Assembly: GCA_002270565.1 (NCBI GenBank)
Contig: NQMI01000116.1
Span: 1-64,000 of the forward strand
Source of the DNA: Stenocarpella maydis
Lineage: Eukaryota > Ascomycota > Sordariomycetes > Diaporthales > Diaporthaceae
DNA: 64,000 bases
Reading direction: 5' to 3'
The position numbers and the translations under genes were made by a program. Below the pieces are notes generated by a model. That model saw nothing but the letters and a program-made list of their open reading frames with translations. It searched no databases and had not been told where the DNA came from. Below, piece after piece: positions 10,170 through 22,098 of the stretch (position 1 is its first letter; each line of letters starts with the position of its first letter).

Positions 10170-11749
10170 TCAAATCGGCGACCATCGTGGAGAGTAAACG
10201 CACACGGGAAAATATGCCCTGAGGCTCGGGTCTTGCGCGTCTCTGCGAGCCTGAGCCAACAAGACCTGGACTTCGCTAATCGACATTCCCAGCCGCTCAG
10301 TGAAGGGATAGATGGCCAAGGAGCTGAGAAGATGAGACACGTTCTCACGATTCGCAGTCCCGACCTCCTTCTCTCGCGCGTCTAGATCGGGCCTTGTTAG
10401 CATACATACGTCTCTACAGCAGTCCGGTGTGACAGACCATCCGGCCATCCGCACAGAGGCAGTTGCATCATACGGGACTCGACGTTCTCAAAACCTGCGT
10501 CCCTCATGAGCTCTTCTAGCTTCGCACCTGCCCTGCCGTCCTTTTCTGGCCGGAGGCCTTGCAGGTATAGCAGAGACCTGTCGGTTGTCAACCACTGCTC
10601 CGAACTTCGGCTGATATCCAACATACCACCGCCGAAGACCGTGACCTAGCTCGGATGTCAGCGGTCCGTACCTAGGCGGTCGAACCTTCTCAGATCGATG
10701 CCTTCATCGTCTGACAGGGTGAGGCCTCCATCTTGAGAGGGTCTCAGCGGGAAGGCAAAGCCCATGGAGACCCTGTACCTGGAACTCACCATCCGTCAGA
10801 GTGCCGTTGTCGGACTGTGCATTGAAATAGACTTCAACCATCTGGCACCACCCTCCTGCGACCAGGACGCGATTCAGCTCTTTTGTGTATTCACCCCACC
10901 TGTCTTCGTTGATCCCTCCTGCTATACACCGGCTGTGGACAATATCGAAGTGGGAGGAATCGAAGTTGAGTCTTGCCTGTGCGTTAGGTCAAACAACCCA
11001 ATTTGACTTGAGCTTGGATGTCACCTTTGATTTAAGTCGTCGACCTCGAGGTACAAGTTCGGGGTTGGTCGGCGGGGCTCATTTGGCTCGCAATGTCCAC
11101 TCCGATAACCTCGCACCGCGGATACGAGTCGGCAACCTCGATTGCCCATGATGCTGAGCCAAAACCGCAGTCGAGGATCCGCCGCGGGTTAGAAATGGGC
11201 GGGAAAATAAGCCGCTTGTCAAAAAGTATGTGGAATACGTGGTGTGAAAGCTGGAGGCGTTGTGATTCTTCCTGTCCTCGGCGTGAGCATCTATGAGACT
11301 CTCTCCGGAAGTATCAAGATCCAAATCGAGATGGGCGGCCGTCCCACGGCAGGCTGCCTCATACGAGGTTCTAGGTTATCGGAAAGGGAGATGACAAGTG
11401 TGTGGCAGGCTTTGGAATTTACCTCATCGACCGGTGCGAAGTATATCTTGTTCTGTAAGGCATGCTTCTGGAACAACCTTCCGTGGAGTTCGACCGTCTC
11501 CAAGTATGCAACTGGCACGGGGATGCCCTGGGAATCACTGTTGGCATCGTATGTCTCAGCTTGACCTGCAAACTGTGACGACTGGGCGATGGGAGAGTTA
11601 CTCTGCTTCCATGGGGAGTGCGTCGCTAACAAAGCCTTTCAGAAGTTTTGGTGCTCAAGAAGCTTACTAGGCCACTCTGGCACCGATTCGACAGGATCGA
11701 AGAGTCCAACGGTGGTGCCCAGGAGACCGCTAGAAAGAATGTTGCCCAT
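10170..11749 (-). pseudogene. TAM/LaeA-like methyltransferase with a one-base frameshift
   Basis: Seven exons can be joined: 11749-11668, 11625-11423, 11271-11025, 10971-10790, 10710-10686, 10610-10438 and 10381-10170. They give the methyltransferase order KIYFAPVDEEESQRL, FDKRLIFPP, motif I ILDCGFGSASWAIEVA, EVIGVDI, NLYLEVDDLNQ, FDIVHSRCIAGGI, GGWCQMVEVYF, and a C-terminal NRENVSHLLSSLAIYPFTE block. This is the family often called TAM-domain or UMTA-like methyltransferase, related to LaeA. The frame breaks between VDIASQMSPADQP and NLYLEVDDLN at about 11062-11075, in a CCCC run, where one base appears to be missing. The exons sum to 1124 nt, one short of a multiple of three; restoring the frame would give about 374 residues. 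All six introns keep AG acceptors, although donors 5 and 6 (GTTCGA, GTCTGT) are weak. This could be a recent pseudogene or a sequencing error. Confidence 0.75.
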
Positions 11750-14230
11750 GGGGAAAAGGCCCTGGACATTCCGCACCTGGCAATAAATTCGTACCATAAG
11801 TGTTCTGCAAGTGTGTGGGTACTTCTACCTTTTGGTCATGGAGGCCAAGGAAGATGGGGTAAAGCTGGGTGGATTGGGAGAGAGGAGTAACTGATCGGGA
11901 CATAGGTTCTCGTTAAGCCCCTACACTGGCCTCCACCAATTTCATCCGAGAGATCACAGCAGAGACGTTGGGAAACTGGGCCTCAGCTCGCATCATCCTG
12001 CTCAGATCAATGCCACGTTGCATCGGGCAGGCCAGCAAATAGGTCGGTCTCGGTCTTGTGTCAGTACGAGGGCAGGCTCACACATACCTAGGTATGCTGC
12101 TCCCTGCGCCAGCTTACTAGACGCAGCTAGAGTTCAGTCCAGGCTCAACTCCCAGCAGCTATGCCGGTGTGGTTTGCTTCCGGCTATCTCCGACCAGCCA
12201 GACATGGTAACGACAAGGGCTTTCTTGCCCGGGGATTGAGGGCAGGCCACAGGCCAGGTGGCCGGATCAAAATTAGTTTGATGCAACTCCATTCTAGTCG
12301 CTTCCACTCTTCAGAACCTTTGTGGGTCGACCGTCTACCAGTCCTGCCAGTCGGCGCCCAGAAGTGTATACATCCTAGTAAGCTCGCCCAGACAATATCC
12401 AGGGACCTAACATTAGCGCAGGTACCTAGGTACCGTGGTATATGAACAGGAGACCAACAGTGCGACTGAGAAGCAAGCGCCCCAAGATACCTGCAGGCCA
12501 ATAGACGGGGCTTAGAGGGGTTGTGCGCCAGTGAGTGGTCGGGCTCTTCGAGTCCGGGTCGTACCACGGTAGGCCAACTGATTTGCAGTCAACCCAGTCC
12601 AGAGCTAACACGACAAGAGGCCAACTCCAGGAAACCCTCAAGGCCTTGCTCCAGAATCGCCGGGAGCATACTCGAGCAGCAAGCTTCTCGCGCATTAGAA
12701 AGGCATGTTGGGGGCAGCAGCCAAATGCGACTGGCATCAAAGAGAGACAAGCCTGTCAGCAGTCTGGTACGGTCAGATGTTGATAATGAGAAGCAACAAG
12801 TGGATTGTAGACTCAGACAAGGACTTCAAGGGCCCGGCGAGACCTCGGCATTCAGGTCTTTGCCATTACGAATCAGATGGACAAGCTTCAATACGGCAAA
12901 CTTTCAAATGGGCAGAGTGACACACTGGGCGGGTCAACTGTGTATCTGTCCAGGAAGCGGCCACTGCTTGTGGTCCAAATAAGCAGCTTGAAGGTCTCAA
13001 TAATAATGATGGTGGCTGTGATCGACTCCCAGGTTCTCTGAGCCGGACAGAGGGCGGTGTTCGACACTTCTCCCAGCGTCCATGGCGCGCCATTAGGTTG
13101 GGATCCTTGGGCCGGAAGTGGCCGGGTTATCCTGACGCGGACCATAGTTTGGCCTGCGGATCTTGATCCCGCACGCAGTGTCGTGCGCGCAAAAACAGCA
13201 GTCGATGGCTACAATTTACGAGCGGCGCGACCCAGCCCCCTGCCTCTCGTACCGCTCGCTATGCCTTGCGCAGGTCTCAAGCCTGAGTGGTGGAGGAACG
13301 AAACGTGCCCGCGACCCATTACAAGATGAGTGGGCGGGATGGCTGAGGAAGCCACTGGATCCTCCGGCCAAGGGCCAGAGTCTGGCCTATGCCTCTGCAA
13401 CGCGCCTGGTTCCCCTTTCCAACACTGGAGTCCAGTTACTGAAACGGTGGTGGATGGGACGAGGACGGATTCGGTATACAAAATCACGGCAAGAGACCCA
13501 CACCTGCCCCGTCTCCCTGGTCCCCGCGCCGTGTCAATAATTCACATCACAGGATAGTGTAGACCTCCACCGCGCTGAGAAGGGCGGGCGTACAGACGAC
13601 GGACGGAGAGGGGCTGGCTTCAACCACGAAACGAGGCCCTCGCAAGGAACAGCAGCGCCATTTCGGGCCGTTGCGTCGGGCGGGGACCTGATAGGATGAA
13701 GAAAGAGGGGCTTGATAACGGTTCCCTTGTTTCCTTTTGTGCGGACGTACTAAGTAAATCTGGCCGGACCTTGACGTCAGCCGTGAGTGGGTACCCGCAG
13801 CGACATTGGCAGCCCGGCGTGGCGTCACCTGCCTACACTAACAGGGCCACCCCTGACCTGGGCCATGACCCGAAGTACTGGGACACTAAGAGCAGAGTTT
13901 CCATTCCGTCGGATTTACTAGGCGCACGCCACCACACACGCGCGCGCACACACACCTTCCAACTCTCTCTCACCACCGCCACTCGGAGAGGAGCGCCTCA
14001 AGGAGCGAACTGCCTGGACAGGATTCGAAATATTTTGATGTACATGCTATCTTCCTGGCCAAGGTAATAACACGTACCCGCATCTGCAACTGATTGTTTC
14101 GCACCGCTTCATACCGTCCCGCCATGCGGTGTGTACATTACCGCACGCATGAATTTCATCACCGGGCCCTAACTCTTATGTCGATGGCGGGCGCAGCTTC
14201 TGCAGACTTGCCCCTTCTAATAAGACTTCC

Positions 14231-14255
14231 AAGCAGCGGCAGCGGCAGCGGCAGC
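14231..14255. repeat. GCAGCG microsatellite
   Basis: A short hexanucleotide run (GCAGCG/GGCAGC) in non-coding DNA. In the minus frame it reads as an alanine run, which inflates a spurious open frame here. Confidence 0.85.
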
Positions 14256-14544
14256 ACCAGTGGCCGGGAAGCAACCCTGCTGGCCGCCGTCCTTTTGTAG
14301 TGCACAGGAGATGCAGATACCTCTGCGGCCTAGTGATAACCCAAGGCAACAGAAGGAGACGTATGCATGTGATATTTTGACCACTTTGGACAACACCGCA
14401 ACAAGAAATAGGTGCCAACAAAAGGAAAGGGGCGGGGGTAGGCTTTGCACATCCGGCAGCATGGTACCAGGCGGACCCGGGCTATCGGAGCTTGATCCTC
14501 CCGGCCAGGGGCTTCCAAGCGCTCGAGACTTTTTCTCCCCGGAT

Positions 14545-14640
14545 GCAGAGATTCTCACGAAAGAGAATGGGGAGCACACCGGTATATCATTCATAAGATA
14601 GCGAATGAGTATCACCCGTTCCTTTCCACGCACACACACA
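14545..14640 (+). repeat. Copy 2 of a degenerate dispersed repeat
   Basis: Partner of the copy at 6820-6900. The exact 19-base match is at 14574-14592, and GCGAAT lies at 14601-14606 at nearly the same spacing as in copy 1. Confidence 0.5.
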
Positions 14641-15911
14641 CTTACAGCTGACTTGGGGGGTTGAGTCCTAGACATGGATATTGTGATTTTTGTATTCGGG
14701 GACTGTGTATTCCAAGTGACTGTTGCCACCGAGTGTCTTGGAAGGGCCTTGGGAATAAATGTCGCGTGAGAGTGTGTCGTGGGAGTCAGGAATGTACCAA
14801 TGTCCAATTTCTTTTCTTTTCTTTTCCACATGTTCCTCGACGCTCTATCCCCCCCCCCAGGCTCTTTACATTCCAGAAACGCAAACAGCAGTTGCTGCAA
14901 TCGAGGACAGTGCACTAGTTTGAACGTCGCAGCGGATTAATCAAGTGATGAATTTGCCTCCCTGCCCCCGCGGACTTCTATGAGTTTCTGCGCGCTGGGG
15001 CAAAATAAAAGTCCCAGGAGAAGGGGTCATTGTGGGGGAAGGTGATGAGCACTCCTGCTGGACTGGGGATCACTTATGCTGATCTTGACGATGCCGTATA
15101 GAGGCATAACCCGCGCTGTTCTCGCCCGCTACGTATCCCGCATATGCATTGGCTCACGATAATGAGGGCCGAGACGTGAACGACATACCGCTCGCGCAGA
15201 GTCGGTCGGCAGGAATCCACATGAAGCTCCACGTTGGAACGTCAAAGCGGCGGTCAATCAGAAGGTTTGAGCTAGAAAGGGACTGCAGAGCGAAGGATCT
15301 GCGGACAATGTGGGTTTAGGCGAGGCGAAGGAAATGGGCATCGGGAGGTGGCTATGGCTGAGAAGGCCCGGACGCGCATCAGTTCGATCCTACGGTGTAC
15401 CTCCAGCAAATCATGTCCATCATATCGGCTTTCCAACTTTGCCCACAGATCCCCTTGGGAAAGCCGTGGGCATGATGCTATTCATCTAGCACGATAATGA
15501 AGGAGTGGTTAGTTGACAGATCGGACAAGCAGAGGGCCACAAAAAAAAACATTCAATCAAACAGGTTGTCATGTGCATGGCGGATTTGTTACTTCATTCG
15601 AGCCGATGAACGTGACGAACACCGCCAAACGCACGAGCCATCCAGCATTGAAATAGGCACCAGCCGAGCATGCTTTCATCACTATGCAAGATCCATCTAG
15701 CGGAGAGAAAAACCCGAAGCAAAGCCTGGTCAATCTAAACAATCCCATCGAGATATGACACCCCGCACAAATCGTGTAGGACGCCGTTGAATGATGCCAC
15801 CCACCAGGACCCCACGTGCGTATGCTTGTTACAGTCTACCCAGAACGGCCAGATGGTGCTTGCTTATTTATGAGCCCCAACTTTTTTTTGTCTCATCACT
15901 CCCCAGGGAAT

Positions 15912-18385
15912 TTAACACCAAGTAAACACAGGATTCCGCGCCTTGACCGGCTCCAGCCTCTCCACGATGACCTTGCGCTGGTTGCCCTCCATGCCCGCGG
16001 CGGCGGCGTACCCCAGATCACCTTCGAGTTCGTCGTCATAGCCGTACATGCTCTGCGTGATGGAGCTGCTGTTCCGCCGGCCCATAGCCGTGGCGAACGA
16101 GTACCTCCTCTCGCGTCTGTTGTTCGAGTAGGCGTTAAGGGTCGAGTGCGAGCGCTGCGGGCCGGGGAAACTAGTCCCGAACCGCGTCCCGAGCGTCCTG
16201 GGGCGGTCGTGCTTGGTCCGCGTCGGCGAGGACGCTGCAGTACCCTCGTTATGATTGTTGTTGGACAGGGCCGAGTCCTCCAGCGACCGGGTCTCGTCCA
16301 CGGCCGTGTCTGTGATGTTGCCCGATAGCTCGAACCTGCCCGGGTGGGGCAGGTCGGCCGGCGGGGTGGTGAGGCCGAGCAGGTCGGCGGCTGGTTCGGA
16401 GCTGTTCGCCGCGCCGATGTCCATTTCCTCCTCGATGGCTTTTTGGAAATCTTCCTCGGTCCGCCTGCGCATCTCGGATGATGTCGCCCTCATAGGAACG
16501 GCCACGGGGACTTCCACCAGGTCATCCCACACGCATACTTTTGCCCGCCGGGTGAGTTCCAACGGGCCGTGATCCGGCGTCTTCAGAGTCTCCACCACGT
16601 TCCATGCCTGGCCTTTCATAACAGCTATTTGCCGAGAGAACATCTTCTCTTGGAAATCTGGGTCTATCTGAAAGATCTTCCTGAGCGCGAGTTGCGTCTG
16701 GCTCCACCATGCTGTTGAGGTCAGAAGTGGCAAGAAATGATCCCTCGTCTTCTGCGAGAACGGCCTGCCAATCAGGTCCACGGGTAAGAACAGCCAACCA
16801 AAAGGGAAACTGTCGTTTTATCAGCGATGCCTCCTCCACCAGAGGGATGCGCCTTGTACTCACCTTCGCCAAGCATCAGGATGTTTCCAAGGCCACGATA
16901 ACGAGTTATCAATGGCCCCTATACTGATTTTTGGGTCCAGTGGCCGTTCTGTTGGGCTCGACGCTTGCATGGGCTTCTGTGCTTTGTATGGGTATGACGA
17001 GCGATTCTGGGTCGGCCTCTGGCTCAGGTCGACCGGCCTCGGCCCGTTCGGTTGCTCTTCCGTGTCCATGTTCAATTGCACAGGCTCCGAAGCTATCGAG
17101 ACTTCTCCAGTCTCCCAGTCGACCTTGATCATCCAGTTGTCGAGGCCCCGGTCCGTGTTGCGCATGATGTAGTCCAATATCACCAGTTTCTCAAGCTCTT
17201 CCCTGAAAGCCTGCTTCAAGCCCTCTGTCCACACGAAATTACCCGGGCCAGGCACTCGGTCTGGGGTCTCCGCACCGTCCTCTCCACCTTCATCATCTTC
17301 TAAGCGACCGGCGATGGGCCGGCAATTATCTACCCATCTTCTGCGCCTGTTGCGATGCGTGTCATTGGTCCGTACACCCGATAGATACTGGTCCGGCCAG
17401 GGGTGTTCTCGAAGGAAGATATTCGCGTCCTTGAATCCCTTCAGGAATACCTGGAAGCTGCCTGGTTTTGCAGGTAACGTCTTCCTGTTCCTGGAGTAAT
17501 TGTAGCGATCCCAGAAGGGATAGTGGAACGACTTTGATGCGAGCCACACAACATCGGTGTACGGCACCATGTGAGTCCGTAGCTGGCAGTCAAGCGTGTA
17601 CGCCGCCGCCTCACTTACGTAGGAAAGGTTGGGAATAAGACTGCCGGAGGTCAGTATATGCGTGGCCACCACGGTAGGGCTCTCCTGACGTACCATGCCC
17701 TGCCGAAGCAGCAAGGGAACAGATTCCTGTGAATCCACTTGTTCCACTTCGGGTTTCCTGCTGCATATGGCTCCTCATCCTTGGGCTTAAAGACGCCCAC
17801 GACCTTGCCGTCCGGGTTGCGCGCGAAATACGACCCGGAGCTGCCCTGTGTGATCATCCTCGGATGTACGCCCTGCTCGATAGCCAGGCGCACGGTGTCG
17901 ACGATGTACTCAAACTCGTCCCTCGTCATGACGCCCTCCTGCGGCACCGCCAGGCTCTGCGCCGTGGCGGGCCTTACGCCCTCGGGGGCTTGGAAGACGC
18001 TGTGGTGGATCTCAAGCCGCCCTTCGTCGTCGTCGCCGTGCCTGCCCTTCTTTCCGCGCTTAAACTTGGAGGCTATCTCTTCCGCCCACCGCTCCAGCCG
18101 TGCATTGATCGCCTTGACATCCACGCCAGAGTTGCTCCTAAGTCTTCGTCCGCGGCTGTGCTTCGGTCCTCCGGGCCGGGTGGGGCCGCTGCTGCTTGCA
18201 TGTGCTCTCGGCGAGGCCATGCCCGAGTGCGGCCTCGGCTGTGACGTGTGGTTGTAGCGGGGAGCTCTGGGGTCCTGCAAGGATGCAGAGCTCTGCAGCA
18301 TGAAGTCGTCTTCGGATTCATCGCTAGAGTGGTCGGCCTGTTCCAGGCGCTCGTAACCTGTCGTGGCTGGGCGGTTTCGAGGCAT
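15912..18385 (-). CDS. LSB6: Type II phosphatidylinositol 4-kinase (LSB6-like)
   Basis: Three exons (18385-17694, 17640-16864, 16809-15912) encode 788 residues. The enzyme phosphorylates phosphatidylinositol at the 4-position on endosomal, vacuolar or plasma membranes. The nucleotide-binding segment GSSGSYFARNPDGK is at about 181-194, followed by the lysine-bearing VGVFKPKDEEPY. FPCCFGRAC near 224-232 is cysteine-rich, at the place where animal type II enzymes are palmitoylated. The catalytic signature DYIMRNTDRGLDNW is at about 387-400 and the metal-binding AIDNSLSW at about 474. The N-terminus (1-~140) is Ser/Pro/Arg-rich and probably disordered. The C-terminal ~200 residues are also low-complexity, which makes the protein longer than yeast Lsb6. 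Both introns (17641-17693, 16810-16863) have GTACGT/GTGAGT donors and CAG acceptors and restore the family sequence across the joins. Confidence 0.94.
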
Positions 18386-19227
18386 GTCGGCGGGCGAGAC
18401 GGGGAGGCACTAGCACGGATGCGTACGTGTTGATTGAAGGGTGTGTCAAGTATCGGGGGTCGGTCGTCGATTCGGTTACATCTGTGTCATTCAGATGCTC
18501 TGGTGACGTCCAAGAACGAAGGTCGCTGGGTGGAATGAATCGAAGGCAGCAGCCGTCTTCCAAAGACGAGGCAGTTGCTTGTGTTGTTTTGGAAACCAGG
18601 TCCGTTTCTGGTTGGTAGGGACTGGTCGTAAAGCCACTTGAGAATAATACAATTCGGAATTATCGGCGCAAAGGGCAAGCGAAGGGGCAAAAGAGCGTGG
18701 TGGAACCTCGACCTGGCTACATGCAATTTGTGACGCGGCAGTGTTGGAATCGCAACATGATCTCCCATCTATTGTGGCGGTGGTTGGACGATGGCTATCG
18801 ATGCTTTGGGGGTGCTGTCATCATTCATTGCCTTAGCGCTTCAGTCAGTGACCTTGGGGGAGGGCCCATCCGGCAGGCAAAGAGCTGTTGATTGGGCGCA
18901 CAGCCGACAATGCCGGTCCCCGCATTACATGAGCCCCGTCCACCTGCTCCGTAGTGTTATGTAGACCTCTCACTCATCCACTGGCGATGGTGGCTATCCA
19001 GTACCACTTACAATGAACGAGTTCACAGCCCACCCATACAAGGCATCATCGCGAGTATCTACAGAATCGAGCTCCCAAGTATAACGCCGCCCTGTCCCTT
19101 GGTCCGTTTTCCTGTCCCGTCGACGCTCGTTGGCCTCGCGGGCCTGGCATGCAGGGTATGGTCAGGACCCCGGCTAACGCCATCTAACTTGCAATCATGA
19201 CCCGCATCTGGTATCAATTGACAGAGC
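18386..19227. other. Intergenic between GCP2 end and PI4K start
   Basis: This holds the PI4K promoter and the GCP2 3' end, since both genes read leftward. I see no additional gene. Confidence 0.5.
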
Positions 19228-22098
19228 TCACAGAGTAGACTCATCCTCAGCCCTGAATCCGACGTGCTCCGTGCCTTGGTTTGCAGCGCTCAACCTGGCG
19301 CAGAGACTGAGCAGCACCACCGTCTCCGTTGCTGCGTAGTGGTTCAGCGCGTCGAGGAGAATCTTGAGATGCCTGCCAAAGTTGTATTCCCACGCCTTCA
19401 TCGTCTCCGTCATCGCTGACAGCAGGGCCTCGGGGGTCTTGGTCGAATCCCCATGCGCCGACTGCCACTTCTCCCTGTTCGCCAGCACATGCTTCCACTG
19501 GTCGTCGGTCATGTTCCTTGGTTTTGTCGGGCCTTGCAGGTCTGGGTCCGCCCTCTCCAGGTTCTTTGTCATCCAATCGATACTACCGGTGAACAAGGTG
19601 CAATTGCTCATGAGCTTGGAGTGGACCTGGACACTGATTAGCAACGGAAGGGAGACGGCAATCCACGAGCGTCACCGGCCCTGGGCTTACCCTGAGGAGC
19701 TTGCTATTCGTCAGCATGCACTCCTTCAAGCATGTGTCCAAGAAGTCCACATGGTCCTGCATCAGCTCATCAACAGTACGAGTGAACCCTTTGGATGCGT
19801 CGTCGTCCTTGGCCTTGAGCCGGGACATGAGAGACTGCCAGTTTGGCTCAATTACTTCGGCCGTGCAGAAGTAGAGCAGCTGCTGGACAAATACCAGCAT
19901 CCGGGCCCTGAGTGTCGAAACGTGCTTCTTCCAGAGTTCGACCTCACTTGAGCTTCTGCGGCACCATATAAAGCCACGCGTCTGCACCTGCCATGCCGTA
20001 GATAACTGCGACTCCAGATGCCGCAGGGATAGCAAGTAACGGAACAAAGCCTGGTACCGCCATATTGTCTTCCTGCTGATTACCAGAGACACTGGGAAAG
20101 GTACTGCGTAATCCAGTTGCAGGGACGTAAAGCCATTAGCCTTCTTGTCACTCTCAAGTGGCTGGTCCTTTAGGGGCTGCAGTGCACCGCCCTCCTCAAT
20201 GCCAGTGATGTTAACGACCCGTTGAAGGGACTTGATGAGCGTAATCTCGTTCATCTGCACTTTGACGTCCTCTTTGAAGGGATCCAGTGCCACAATGCTG
20301 CCTGGCTGCCGCAGGACCAAATCCAATAGCGACTGCAGCTTGGCAATATTGACGACCTGCGTCGGTTTTCGTAGTTCGGAGACGCTGAGTTCTAGGAAGT
20401 AGGTGAAGTAATCCGAAGGATCGAGAAAGAAGTAGTGCTTCAAGGAACGCAAGCGGTCCGGCAGGGCGTGGGTCGTCAGCAGCAGTTGCATCAGAGACTC
20501 GTTGGCGTGCGAGTATGCGTTGTTGACGTTCTCCAGAAACCGATTGTCGTCAAACGATTTCGGCTTGTCCTTCACGTCGCTGCTGACGTCCACGCCTCCG
20601 CATTCCCGAACAACGTTGAGATACTTGCCGGCCAGGAGCACCTTTTCCTTGACGGCATCCAGCTGCGGCGGGATCTCCTTCTCCCTGATTGTGTACCGCC
20701 TTTCCCAGTACTCGTCCGTATAGTCCTGTTCCAGCCTCTCCCGACGCAGGCTCTTCTGCTCCTTGATCAGGAATTCGCCGTGCGGGTCGTTGATACTGCC
20801 ATGGTGGAGCCACTCATTCAGCATGACCATGTACGGCTTGCTCGAGTCTCTGAGCAGAGTTGTAAGCAGTGCCCTGGCGGCAGGGTCGCCAGACATGGTT
20901 TCTAATCTCTTGGTGATGAGACCCAGCACCACGCCCCCTTTGCATATCTTCTTTCCCGTCATGTTCCCTGGCATGAGGTCTCCACCATCTCTCAGCTGCT
21001 CCAGGATCTGGTCGAAGTCATCCGCACTATCACTCGACTCGTCCGTTTCCTCGTCCAACAGCGCATTCCTCTTCAGGAGCTCATGCGCCAGGGAATAGAG
21101 CTGAAACATCATGTGGCTGGTCGGGAGTATGTGGATATTAAGAACGTGCAGCGTGAAGGCGTCGTTTGTGAGGAACTGCGTCTCCAATTGCGCGATGAGG
21201 ACGAGGTAGTCCTGCAAGAACTTCCGGATCGAGGCACACAAGGCATGGTTCACGGACCCAAATTCATCGCGGCTCTGCACGTCGACAAAGGTCTCCAGCG
21301 CAGTATAATAAGTTGCCATCTTCAACATGGACGTGGCGAGATCCTGCAAGCTTGGGTCCAGGCCGGCCAGGATGCGGTGCGTCGGACCAGCGAGGCGGTC
21401 CCTCTCCTCGTGAGGATCATAGCCTTTCGCGAAACGAATATATTGCCCCTCGAAGCCCATGAAGACAAACAGCAGGTCCTCTAGTATGGCAGCCTCTTGC
21501 GCCTCCAACGAGAGTTCCGACAGCGGTTTAGGTTGCACTGAGGCAGGCGCATGTAATGCTAGCGGCGGTATTGATATTCGAGAGGCCAATGGCGCAGATG
21601 TGAGCGGTAAAAGCGTCGCTTCCGGTTCCCAGGGCGCTGTGTCATTTGCAGGTCAGCACTGTGTACCTATCCACCGCGCATGCTCAGGGGGTGTGGTGCC
21701 ATGCCTTGTAGAGGAGCCTCTTGCCTCAGGTCCTTGGATGCCGTGTCCGCAGCCCTCCTCGGGTCTGCCCTAGCCTTACTGGTCGACATAGACGGCCCAT
21801 GTCTTCGGTCAGGGCTTCTTGTCCTGGACGTCAAGGTTTCGCGCGTCGTCACGGTGTGCTTTTCTGTACGCCGCTCTCGTTCCTCGGTGGACCGCATGCT
21901 TGTCGCCCGCGGATTGCCCGACAATGTCCTCTTGTGCGGCGGTCGGTCTGGTCCTGAGCCTGGCGACTCTGGGCCTGCCTTTTGCGATCTGGACTCGAAC
22001 GAGGTTCTCGTGGTACTGTCGCGGGTGTTAGTGCGGGGCATTCGCGACGACGTCTTGTCGGCAGCGGCGTGGGCTGCGAGTCTGCCGGACGTAGACAT
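19228..22098 (-). CDS. SPC97: Gamma-tubulin complex component 2 (GCP2/Spc97)
   Basis: Three exons (22098-21780, 21636-19691, 19626-19228) give 887 residues. GCP2 pairs with GCP3 and gamma-tubulin to form the small complex that nucleates microtubules at spindle pole bodies. Residues 1-~110 are Ser/Thr/Arg-rich and disordered. The GCP core starts near EDLLFVFMGFEGQYIRF, a GCP2-type motif. It continues through ATYYTALETFVD, LMPGNMTGKKICKGG, PYMVMLNEWLHHGSINDP and the C-terminal gamma-tubulin-binding half (VSLVISRKTIWRYQALFRYL, then HVDFLDTCLKECMLTNSKLLR). Intron 2 (19627-19690) joins SKLLR to VHSKLMSNC as in homologues. Intron 1 is modelled as 21637-21779 (GTAAGG donor). A closer GTGGAT donor also keeps the frame but would leave a 38-nt intron, so the N-terminal join is less certain. 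Confidence 0.93.

Larger units (their letters stand above)
11750..15911. other. Gene-poor spacer
   Basis: About 4.2 kb without a supportable gene. The open frames (for example 14217-14915 minus) are low-complexity or arbitrary. It holds the palindrome TACCTAGGTA at 12085-12094 and 12423-12432, short CA/CG dinucleotide tracts near 13930-13955, a CAGCGG run near 14231-14255, and the second copy of the dispersed repeat at about 14545-14640. Confidence 0.6.

Noticed and set aside
2092..11749. Secondary-metabolite gene cluster
   Set aside because: Only regulators or tailoring-type methyltransferases are present; no synthase, transporter or P450 is seen.
13330..13345. tRNA-like GGGATGGCTGAG word
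   Set aside because: No acceptor stem, anticodon arm or TTC-loop could be fitted around it.
14217..14915. 232-residue minus-strand open frame
   Set aside because: It ends in an alanine run from a CAGCGG microsatellite, has no motif and no coding-like bias, and crosses C/G homopolymers.
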